Below, one piece after another: positions 1 through 5,763 of a DNA stretch of 13,873 nucleotides. Position 1 is the first letter of the stretch; every line of letters starts with the position of its first letter. Below the pieces are notes generated by a model, which saw only the letters and a program-made list of their open reading frames with translations, searched no databases and was not told where the DNA came from. Location: assembly GCA_021199865.1 (NCBI GenBank), contig JAJQHG010000145.1:1-13873 (forward strand), read 5' to 3'. The position numbers and the translations under genes were made by a program. Origin of the DNA: Methanosphaera sp. GTDB lineage: Archaea > Methanobacteriota > Methanobacteria > Methanobacteriales > Methanobacteriaceae.

Positions 1-427
1 AAATTCAATGAATAATTAAGTAAACACAATTAAAACATAATTGTAAAAATAATTATCCATATTAGTAATATCTTAAAACTACTATTTAAATTTACAAAAA
101 ATAAATAAATAAAATAAGAAAACTAATATTAAACAAAAACACACCCTAAATTAAAACAACAACTAAAACAATTAATAACAACCATTAAAAAAAATAAGTA
201 TTTAACATAAGTAGAGAAATATCACTTACAAACAACAACAATAAATTACATTAAAAGCTTCTTGGATTCTAAAAGAACTAAATGATTTAAACTTTTAAAG
301 TGATTTTATAGGTTTAGAAATTATTACATGAAAAAGTTCATAAAAAATAATATGATGGATTAAATTATTCCTGAGAGATTAAAGTTAGGATTAGAATTAA
401 AGGAGAAAAGTAATGTTAATAGTTATC
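1..427. other. AT-rich intergenic region with no convincing gene
   Basis: No gene of normal quality is visible on either strand. Bases 1-240 are extremely AT-rich and strand-asymmetric: by hand count about 9 G against about 31 C, with no G at all in 121-180. Read on the minus strand this is a long T-rich tract downstream of the DHH nuclease gene, a reasonable place for archaeal U-rich termination, though no single site stands out. The right-hand part (about 254-438) has more normal composition and carries short protein-like stretches on the plus strand, interrupted by stops. An AGGAG at 401-405 precedes an ATG at 413 that opens only 13 codons. Confidence 0.6.
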
Positions 428-441
428 TCATGTTATTTTAA
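304..441 (+). pseudogene. Possible decayed coding remnant (unidentified)
   Basis: In one plus-strand frame codons run open from 304 to 360, hit a TAA at 361-363, then run open from 364 to 438 and stop with TAA at 439-441. The second segment reads like a protein C-terminus rich in Leu, Lys and Glu, and includes IPERLKLGLELKEK. A different frame from 254 to 295 also reads plausibly (KASWILKELNDL) before a stop, which would fit frameshift decay of an older gene. The remnant overlaps the last 14 bases of the convergent DHH gene. I do not recognise the family. In DNA this AT-rich, open runs of 20-25 codons occur by chance, so this is weak. Confidence 0.15.
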
Positions 442-1888
442 AGGAGTTATCTAGTATATCCATGAATTTATCTATATTATCCTCGGGGATGTATGCTCCA
501 CATGCTACACTATGTCCTCCACCAGAGCCTTCACATTTTAGGGATATGTCACGTACAATGTTTCCAAAGTGTATTCCCTCAAATCCTAGTAGTTTAGAGC
601 AACGTAGTGATACCTTGTATCCTGGCTCTTCACCATCAATATGGGTGTAGCCTATCATTGGTTTTTGCCAGTCATAGTTATTTAGTAGCATGCCTGTAAT
701 TGTACCGATAACACTAGGCTTGATTTCTCCTCCATCAAAGTATTGTATATTATCTCTTATTACTATATTGTTTTCTTCATTTACTTTTGATAGGTTCTGG
801 GCAATGTATCGTTTATGATCTTTTACTAGTCCTTCTAGTTGAGGGGCTATACTTTCACGGTTTCCCTTTATAACCTCTAATCCTAGGTCATGACGATTAT
901 TTCTACCACATGCATTTATAACTGTACTGTATTCACTAGCATCTCTGTATGAACTATATTCTGGTTCAAAATTAAATTCATAGAATTGTCCTGATAATAG
1001 TTTTGGTAGATATTTTATGTATTTATCGGGTACTTCTCTAACCATCATCTTTAGTAGTTCACTGTAGAGTATTGATTTCTCATCTATGTTTAGATCGCAT
1101 AGACATCTGACTCTTCCATACTCATCCTTAACTGGTATTCCTAGATTTTCTAGGAAGTATATGCATTCATTTCTATTATTTGTTAGTGGTAGGTGTATAT
1201 CACCAAAATAGGAGAGGGCTACAAATAATGGTCTGGTATTGCGTCCATATAGTAGTAGATCTGTATCACATGATACTTGGCCACTATTTATTGCATCATC
1301 AAGTATTTCTGTATTTAATCCTCTAAGTCGTCCTGTCCCAGTATTTTGCATGTCTCCTACTGCACTTAGTATTCCCATCCAACTATATTCACATGATCCA
1401 AAACTCTTTGATAATAGGTATGATAGTCCTCCACCAGATACTGTGTAGGATCCGTCTAAACCATAATAGTTAGGATTAATCTCTATTAACTCTACTTTTG
1501 TATCATGTCCTAGTGGACGTATTGGTGGATGATGATCAAGTATTATTACACTATTATCTTTAGACTTATTTGTAATGTTTGATATGTCTTGTCCTGCTCC
1601 TAGATCTGAAAATATTGTTAGCTTGGTATCAGTTTCGAGTTCTTGAACCTCATTAATATCAACACAGCTTACACTATGTTCAATCTCATACTGCTCTAAT
1701 AGGCTTGATAGTAGTCCACCAGCTGTGATTCCATCACAATCAGTATGGGTATATATTGTGATATCATCACTATCTAATATTTTATTTCTAGCCTTATTGA
1801 ATAATAACTGCATATTAGTGCGACTATCTGTATAATCACTATTACTACTATGACTATCCATATAATCACTATTAGTTTCACTACTCAT
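428..1888 (-). CDS. DHH-family RecJ-like phosphoesterase/exonuclease
   Basis: Predicted Mn-dependent phosphoesterase of the DHH/DHHA1 superfamily, the group containing bacterial RecJ and the archaeal RecJ-like, GINS-associated and nanoRNase-type enzymes. Likely substrates are single-stranded DNA, RNA or short oligonucleotides in the cytoplasm. The DHH domain occupies roughly residues 30-200: motif I HTDCDG at 48-53, Asp95 in FSDLGAG, the signature DHH at 118-120 in ILDHHPP, and Asp179 in SAVGDMQ. The C-terminal DHHA1 half ends with GGGH at 456-459. All expected metal ligands are present, so it should be active. At 486 residues it is a normal length for archaeal RecJ-like proteins. The ATG at 1888 has GGAG seven bases upstream. 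The first 25 residues precede the domain and contain a 10-residue duplication (NSDYMDS at 6-12, NSDYTDS at 16-22). It lies 42 bases after the SRP19 gene and may be co-transcribed. Whether it is the replisome-associated GAN or another RecJ-like paralogue cannot be told here. Confidence 0.85.
   Translation of the reverse strand: MSSETNSDYMDSHSSNSDYTDSRTNMQLLFNKARNKILDSDDITIYTHTDCDGITAGGLLSSLLEQYEIEHSVSCVDINEVQELETDTKLTIFSDLGAGQDISNITNKSKDNSVIILDHHPPIRPLGHDTKVELIEINPNYYGLDGSYTVSGGGLSYLLSKSFGSCEYSWMGILSAVGDMQNTGTGRLRGLNTEILDDAINSGQVSCDTDLLLYGRNTRPLFVALSYFGDIHLPLTNNRNECIYFLENLGIPVKDEYGRVRCLCDLNIDEKSILYSELLKMMVREVPDKYIKYLPKLLSGQFYEFNFEPEYSSYRDASEYSTVINACGRNNRHDLGLEVIKGNRESIAPQLEGLVKDHKRYIAQNLSKVNEENNIVIRDNIQYFDGGEIKPSVIGTITGMLLNNYDWQKPMIGYTHIDGEEPGYKVSLRCSKLLGFEGIHFGNIVRDISLKCEGSGGGHSVACGAYIPEDNIDKFMDILDNSFKIT
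1822..1874 (-). repeat. Two-copy 23-bp direct repeat in the DHH gene 5' end
   Basis: Bases 1822-1844 and 1852-1874 are identical except for two adjacent bases (tg versus ca), with a period of exactly 30 bp. The repeat therefore keeps frame and encodes the duplicated NSDYxDS segment of the protein. It lies before the conserved domain, where length changes should be tolerated. Confidence 0.8.
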
Positions 1889-1930
1889 AATAATACTCCA
1901 AAATTAATTTTATAAAAAATAGGGTGGAGG

Positions 1931-2209
1931 TTAGTTTCTTCTGGATCTATTAATTGTGCTTGCTATTAAACGTATTAATTCCATCTTAGTTTTTTCTTCC
2001 TGATCTACTATTACACAACCAGACTTCTCCCACCATGATGCTGGATAGGATTTACTATGATCAACAATATGCTGAATCTTTGATTTTCTTAGTGCTTGAC
2101 TTATTTCTCTAAGCTTTGGTTCTTTTACTGATTGTTCTTTTGATAACTTACGTCCTTGTCCCCTAGTATGTGTTGAGTCAAGATATACAGGCCATATCAC
2201 TGTCTTCAT
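1931..2209 (-). CDS. Signal recognition particle 19 kDa protein (SRP19)
   Basis: Small basic protein that binds the tips of helices 6 and 8 of 7S RNA and prepares the RNA for binding of SRP54, so it acts in co-translational targeting of membrane and secreted proteins. Diagnostic features are the N-terminal VIWPVYLD strand (residues 4-11), the basic RNA-binding RGQGRK (15-20), and the later YPASWWEKSG with its conserved aromatics. The 92-residue length matches archaeal SRP19. A GTG at 2218 is possible, but it forms part of an AGGTGA SD (2215-2220) that sits five bases before the ATG at 2209, so 2209 is the start. The gene follows hemD by 28 bases on the same strand, suggesting co-transcription. 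One base after its stop comes CTCCACCCTATT and then a T-run (see findings). Confidence 0.93.
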   Translation of the reverse strand: MKTVIWPVYLDSTHTRGQGRKLSKEQSVKEPKLREISQALRKSKIQHIVDHSKSYPASWWEKSGCVIVDQEEKTKMELIRLIASTINRSRRN

Positions 2210-2237
2210 ATTATTCACCTATATTTCTAGTAATATA

Positions 2238-3035
2238 TTATTCACTTATTTTCTCGAGTAATGTATTTATCATGTCTTTAACTGTGTATCGTTCAGGTTC
2301 TATGCATTCTATATTATATTCATGTAGTACCTTAGCTGTTATTGGTCCAATTGATGCTACTATTGTCTTGTTTCGTAGTGCATCTATTAAGTCATCTAGT
2401 CGGTCAGATTCATCCTCTTCTATAACAGTTATTAAGTTTCGTACAGTCAATGGACTAGTAAATGTTATATAATCAATACATCCTTCTATTAATTTATCTG
2501 ATAATTCTATTATTTCTTTTCTATTCTCGGGTATTACTGATTTATATGCTTGTGCCACATATACATTAGCACCATATTCTTCTAGTGTATCGGGTAGTAT
2601 CTTTCTTGCACTAAGTGTACGTGGAAGAGCAATATTTTTATCATTGATATCTATTGATGAGAATTTCTCTAGTAATCCTTCTGCTGTGAACATGTCAGGA
2701 ACTAGGTCTGGCTTATTATCATACTTTAATAGTTCTTCCTCAGTCTTAACACCAATAACAGCTATCTTTAAAGAGAGTGTATTATCATCATAGTATTGCA
2801 TATAAACATTAAAGAATGATTTTACTCCAGCAGGAGATGTAAATATTATCCAATCAAACGTATCAATATTCTCTACTATATCTATTAATTCCTTTGATCT
2901 TACTAATTGTAGTTCTAGTGTTGGATAAATTAGTGGCACCCCACCATTATCCTCTACTAGGCTAGCTAATACTTTACTTCTCTCTACGGGTCGTGTAATA
3001 ACAACATTCTTATTATTAAAGTTATTTGTTGACAT
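2238..3035 (-). CDS. hemD: Uroporphyrinogen-III synthase
   Basis: Cyclises hydroxymethylbilane with inversion of ring D to give uroporphyrinogen III, the last step shared by F430, cobamide, siroheme and heme routes. The family is poorly conserved, but the fold markers are present: VVITRPVERS at 11-20, FDWIIFTSPAGVKSFF at 60-75, AVIGVKTEEEL at 92-102, YITFTSPLTVRNLI at 189-202 and VASIGPITAKVL at 226-237. These fit the two-domain bilobed U3S fold with both TSP-type segments. At 265 residues it is of usual length. Its ATG overlaps the cobA stop by one base (TAATG), so translation is probably coupled; an AAGGAG lies about 12 bases upstream inside the end of cobA. Being next to cobA, whose substrate is the HemD product, strongly supports the assignment. 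Confidence 0.9.
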   Translation of the reverse strand: MSTNNFNNKNVVITRPVERSKVLASLVEDNGGVPLIYPTLELQLVRSKELIDIVENIDTFDWIIFTSPAGVKSFFNVYMQYYDDNTLSLKIAVIGVKTEEELLKYDNKPDLVPDMFTAEGLLEKFSSIDINDKNIALPRTLSARKILPDTLEEYGANVYVAQAYKSVIPENRKEIIELSDKLIEGCIDYITFTSPLTVRNLITVIEEDESDRLDDLIDALRNKTIVASIGPITAKVLHEYNIECIEPERYTVKDMINTLLEKISE

Positions 3036-3760
3036 TACTCAATTTTACTCCTTAATTCTTCACATTCCTTATAAATGTTTACTACTTCACCAATAATTAT
3101 GAGTGCTGGTGGTCTTATACGTTTCTCTGTAATATCTGCTAGTGTACCTGTTATTATTCTCTGATCTGGTAGTGTACCATTCTCAATTGCACATACTGGT
3201 GTGTCAGGTGATCTGTACTGTAATATTTTTGGTACATACTTCTCAAGTAACCCTACACCCATAAACACAACTATTGTATCAGCAGTATAATCCCAGTTTA
3301 CCTGTTTTTCTGTCTTATCATGATCCTCGTGTCCTGTTACTAGTGTTAGGCTTGTTGCTACTGCTCTATGTGTTAGGGGTAGTCCTATTGTTGTTGCTGC
3401 ACCTATTGCTGAGTTAATTCCTGGGACAAACTCTACATTTATTCCCTCTGCTAGTAGTACTAGTTCTTCTTCTCCACCACGACCAAATATGAATGGGTCT
3501 CCACCTTTTAGTCTTACAACATTATCATGCTTTTTGCCCTGTTCTATGAGTATTTCATTTATTTCGGGCTGTTTTTTGTAGTGTTCACCAGCTCTTTTTC
3601 CTACAAATATTAGTTCAACATCATCTGGTGCATACTCTAGTAGACTATCATTTGCTAAGCTATCATATAATATTACTTCTGCCTTTTTTAATATCTTGAT
3701 TGCCTTGAGTGTTATTAAATCAGGATCTCCTGGTCCTGCACCTATCATATATACAGTCAT
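3035..3760 (-). CDS. cobA: Uroporphyrinogen-III C-methyltransferase (SUMT)
   Basis: Transfers two methyl groups from S-adenosylmethionine to C2 and C7 of uroporphyrinogen III, giving precorrin-2, the branch point to F430, cobamides and siroheme. Family motifs are in order: GAGPGDP at residues 7-13, VRLKGGDPFIFGRGGEE around 82-98, VPGINSAIG at 112-120 and SLTLVTGHE at 137-145. The length of 241 residues is that of the single-domain enzyme; there is no CysG-type dehydrogenase or ferrochelatase part and no fused HemD. I prefer the ATG at 3760 to the one at 3775, because GGAAGTGA lies five bases before it and the family begins directly with the GAGPGDP strand, while the upstream ATG has no SD. 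It is the first gene of the cobA-hemD-SRP19 cluster. A TATA-like TTATATAA lies about 37-44 bases upstream. Confidence 0.94.
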   Translation of the reverse strand: MTVYMIGAGPGDPDLITLKAIKILKKAEVILYDSLANDSLLEYAPDDVELIFVGKRAGEHYKKQPEINEILIEQGKKHDNVVRLKGGDPFIFGRGGEEELVLLAEGINVEFVPGINSAIGAATTIGLPLTHRAVATSLTLVTGHEDHDKTEKQVNWDYTADTIVVFMGVGLLEKYVPKILQYRSPDTPVCAIENGTLPDQRIITGTLADITEKRIRPPALIIIGEVVNIYKECEELRSKIE

Positions 3761-3796
3761 TAATGTCACTTCCATTTCTTATAGTTATTAAATCTA

Positions 3797-3804
3797 TTAT
3801 ATAA
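3797..3804 (-). promoter_or_regulatory. Candidate TATA box for cobA-hemD cluster
   Basis: TTATATAA at 3797-3804 resembles the archaeal TTTATATA core promoter element. With the usual spacing of about 25 bases, transcription would begin near 3775, about 15 bases before the chosen cobA ATG. It lies between the purQ terminator hairpin and cobA, the expected place. The sequence is AT-rich enough for such matches to arise by chance. Confidence 0.35.
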
Positions 3805-3844
3805 GTTATATTTATTAAATTTTTTATTCAAAATAAATGTTTTT

Positions 3845-3883
3845 AATAAAAAAAGGTTTAAATATCCTAAATTAAAAGGATAT
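3845..3883 (-). terminator. Hairpin plus T-run terminator after purQ
   Basis: A perfect 7-bp inverted repeat, ATATCCT at 3862-3868 and AGGATAT at 3877-3883, encloses an 8-base loop. On the minus strand it lies about 10 bases after the purQ stop and is followed, seven bases later, by a run of seven T (3848-3854). That is the layout of an intrinsic terminator for the purC-purS-purQ transcript and would separate it from cobA. Archaeal termination often needs only the T-rich tract, so the hairpin may be incidental. Confidence 0.55.
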
Positions 3884-3892
3884 AAGGGGTAT

Positions 3893-4555
3893 TTAGAGAT
3901 ATCCTTTAAAGAAGTTTAGTCCATCACTTGAGCCTACTAAGTCCTCAAGAGCTCTCTCAGGATGTGGCATCATAGCAACAACATTACCCTCAAGGTTACA
4001 TACACCAGTAATATTATCTAGTGAACCATTAGGATTCTCACCCTTAAATGTTAGAACTACCTGGTCATTATCATATAACTCTTCAAGGTTATCTGTATAG
4101 TATCTACCCTCTTTATGTGCAATAGGTATATCAACTAACTGGTTTTTCTCATACAGCTTTGTGAAGGGTGTTCTAGTAGTTTTTACTTCAAGTATTTGGC
4201 TCTGACATATAAACTTTGCATTATCATTCTCAATAAATACTCCAGGTACTAAGTCTATTTCTCCGAGTATCTGTGCACCATTACATATTCCTAGTACTGG
4301 TTTATTCTCGGCTGCAAATGACTCGATTGCACTAATTATTGGTGTAATACTTGCAATTGATCCTGCTCTTAAGTAGTCTCCATAGGAGAATCCACCAGGA
4401 ATCACTACAACATCCATGTCTGATAGATCCTTTTGATTCCAGTAGATATACTTTGAGGATGCACCTGTAAGATTTACTGCATACTCTATATCCCTGTCAC
4501 AGTTTGTTCCAGGAAACCTGATTATACCAACATTTATATCTTCTAAGTTACTCAA
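3893..4555 (-). CDS. purQ: Phosphoribosylformylglycinamidine synthase, glutaminase subunit PurQ
   Basis: Class I glutamine amidotransferase that supplies ammonia for FGAR to FGAM conversion in de novo purine synthesis. It works in a complex with PurS and PurL; PurS lies next to it and PurL is not in this window. Visible features are RFPGTNCDRD at 13-22, PGGFSYGDYLRAG at 53-65, the nucleophile Cys91 in GICNGAQIL, and His198/Glu200 in MPHPERA, completing the triad. The length of 220 residues is normal. The start codon appears to be TTG at 4555: a GGTGA lies six bases before it, inside the end of purS, and the protein reaches the first conserved strand (VGIIRFPG) directly. Only two bases separate it from the purS stop, so the two are surely co-transcribed and probably translationally coupled. 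Confidence 0.95.
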   Translation of the reverse strand: MSNLEDINVGIIRFPGTNCDRDIEYAVNLTGASSKYIYWNQKDLSDMDVVVIPGGFSYGDYLRAGSIASITPIISAIESFAAENKPVLGICNGAQILGEIDLVPGVFIENDNAKFICQSQILEVKTTRTPFTKLYEKNQLVDIPIAHKEGRYYTDNLEELYDNDQVVLTFKGENPNGSLDNITGVCNLEGNVVAMMPHPERALEDLVGSSDGLNFFKGYL

Positions 4556-4557
4556 TA

Positions 4558-4806
4558 TTATTCACCACTAATAATTATTTCATAGTCATGTATAACTGGG
4601 TTACATAGTAATTTCTGGCACATCTCATCAACTTCTCTTTGTGCCTCATCTTCACTTTCTGCATCAAGATTAAACTTTATTATATCAATTGTCTGTGTAT
4701 CTGTTACATGATAATTTAGTAATCCTAATGATTTCTCTATTGTTGATGCCTCAGGATTAAGCATACCCTTCTTTAGGCTTATCTTTACTTCTATAGCATA
4801 ATTCAT
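4558..4806 (-). CDS. purS: Phosphoribosylformylglycinamidine synthase subunit PurS
   Basis: Small structural subunit that bridges PurQ and PurL in the three-part FGAM synthase of archaea and Gram-positive bacteria. The chosen product of 82 residues begins MNYAIEVKISLKKGMLNPEA and contains the usual NPEA..IEKSLGLL segment and a C-terminal strand ending near IHDYEII, as expected for PurS. In-frame ATGs also exist at 4818 and 4848, but the latter would overlap purC by 17 bases and has no SD. The ATG at 4806 has AGGATG about nine bases upstream and gives the usual family length. It lies 25 bases after purC, and its last codons carry the purQ SD. Confidence 0.92.
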   Translation of the reverse strand: MNYAIEVKISLKKGMLNPEASTIEKSLGLLNYHVTDTQTIDIIKFNLDAESEDEAQREVDEMCQKLLCNPVIHDYEIIISGE

Positions 4807-4831
4807 ATTTACATCCATCCTGGAATAATGA

Positions 4832-5581
4832 TTATAATTTATCCACATTCCATTTCTCTATTTCTTCATCTGTTAGGACTAATTCAACAACCTTCTTGTA
4901 AGCTTCAACAACACCCTCTTCTCCCTTACGGAATATGTCTTTATCGAAGTTATCAAGTGTTTTACTGTCCCATAGTCTTGTGGTATCAGGACTTATCTCA
5001 TCACCTAGTACTATGTTTCCATCTTTATCCAGACCAAACTCTATCTTGAAGTCTACTAGTATAAGGTTTCGTTCTTTAAGATATCTTGATAGTACCTTAT
5101 TAATTACATATGTAATTTCTCTTATTTGATCTAATTGTTTTTGTGTAGTGATTTCTAGTGCTGTTATAATATCATCATTTAGCATTGGATCATGATACAC
5201 ATCATTCTTATAATCAAACTGTATTATTGGTGGATTAAGCTCTTGATTCTTATGGAATGGATACTTTCTTAGAAGACTACCTGTTGCAATGTTACGACAT
5301 ATTACCTCTAAGGGTATCATTTCCAGTGCCTGTGTTCTCATCTCATCAGGTTCTTCTAGCTTAATGTACTGTGTACTGATTCCATGTTCTTCTAGAACTT
5401 CAAATAGTTTAGCAGAAATTAGTGCATTATATGCTCCTTTCTTAGATAAGGTGTCACGTCTTCCACCATCTAGTGCTGTAATATCATCCCTAAACTTGAT
5501 TATTACCTCATCATCCTTATCTGTTTTATATACATCCTTTGCTTTACCAGTGTATAGTAATTCTTTTTTTACTTCGCTCAT
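4832..5581 (-). CDS. purC: Phosphoribosylaminoimidazole-succinocarboxamide synthase (SAICAR synthetase)
   Basis: Ligates aspartate to CAIR using ATP, giving SAICAR in de novo IMP synthesis. Clear family motifs are YTGKAKDVY at 10-18 (nucleotide-binding loop), FRDDITALDGGRRD at 30-43, EVICRNIATGSLLRKY at 92-107, LVDFKIEFG at 175-183 and the signature GDEISPDTTRLWD at 193-205. The length of 249 residues is that of the single-domain bacterial/archaeal enzyme. Its ATG at 5581 is preceded by a weak SD-like GTGGTAT. It is the first gene of purC-purS-purQ and is divergent from glmS across a 182-base AT-rich spacer. Confidence 0.96.
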   Translation of the reverse strand: MSEVKKELLYTGKAKDVYKTDKDDEVIIKFRDDITALDGGRRDTLSKKGAYNALISAKLFEVLEEHGISTQYIKLEEPDEMRTQALEMIPLEVICRNIATGSLLRKYPFHKNQELNPPIIQFDYKNDVYHDPMLNDDIITALEITTQKQLDQIREITYVINKVLSRYLKERNLILVDFKIEFGLDKDGNIVLGDEISPDTTRLWDSKTLDNFDKDIFRKGEEGVVEAYKKVVELVLTDEEIEKWNVDKL

Positions 5582-5763
5582 TTGGATACCACTATAAATT
5601 TAAATTAATTATCTAAATAAAAACTTAGATTTTTATAGTATAATATTTATCTATAATAAGTATTATAATATATGAATTAAATATCTATAATATAATATTA
5701 AAGCCATATAGAATGTATGAGTAAGTGTTTTATATTGTATAGATTTTATTTAGGTGAATGTAC
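5582..5763. promoter_or_regulatory. Divergent promoter region between purC and glmS
   Basis: This spacer of nearly pure A+T must hold the promoters of both operons. On the minus strand TACTATAAAA (5631-5640) is a TATA-like candidate for purC, which would place a start about 25-30 bases before the ATG. On the plus strand CTATAATATAATA (about 5685-5697) is a candidate for glmS; TTTTATATT at 5728-5736 is also TATA-like but lies too close to the SD to give a normal leader. The glmS SD is AGGTGA at 5752-5757. No clear operator could be picked out of the AT background. Confidence 0.45.

Noticed and set aside
181..240. Short A/C-rich repeats such as AACAACAACA, considered as a CRISPR or microsatellite
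   Set aside because: They are simple low-complexity sequence with no regular repeat-spacer pattern.
413..454. 13-codon plus-strand frame with a good SD (AGGAG at 401-405)
   Set aside because: Too short to support as a gene, overlaps the end of the DHH gene, and SD-like strings are common in this purine-rich stretch.
462..650. Plus-strand open frame over the DHH gene 3' end, with an AAGGAG upstream
   Set aside because: It lies wholly antisense to the conserved DHHA1 half (including the GGGH motif) and shows no recognisable protein features.
4807..4848. N-terminal extension of PurS starting at ATG 4848
   Set aside because: It overlaps purC, lacks an SD, and adds 14 residues absent from the usual 80-85-residue family.
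5582..5763. A riboswitch or glmS-type ribozyme in the glmS leader
   Set aside because: The leader is short and almost pure A+T, with no conserved core or stable helices; glmS ribozymes are known from Gram-positive bacteria and nothing like one is seen here.
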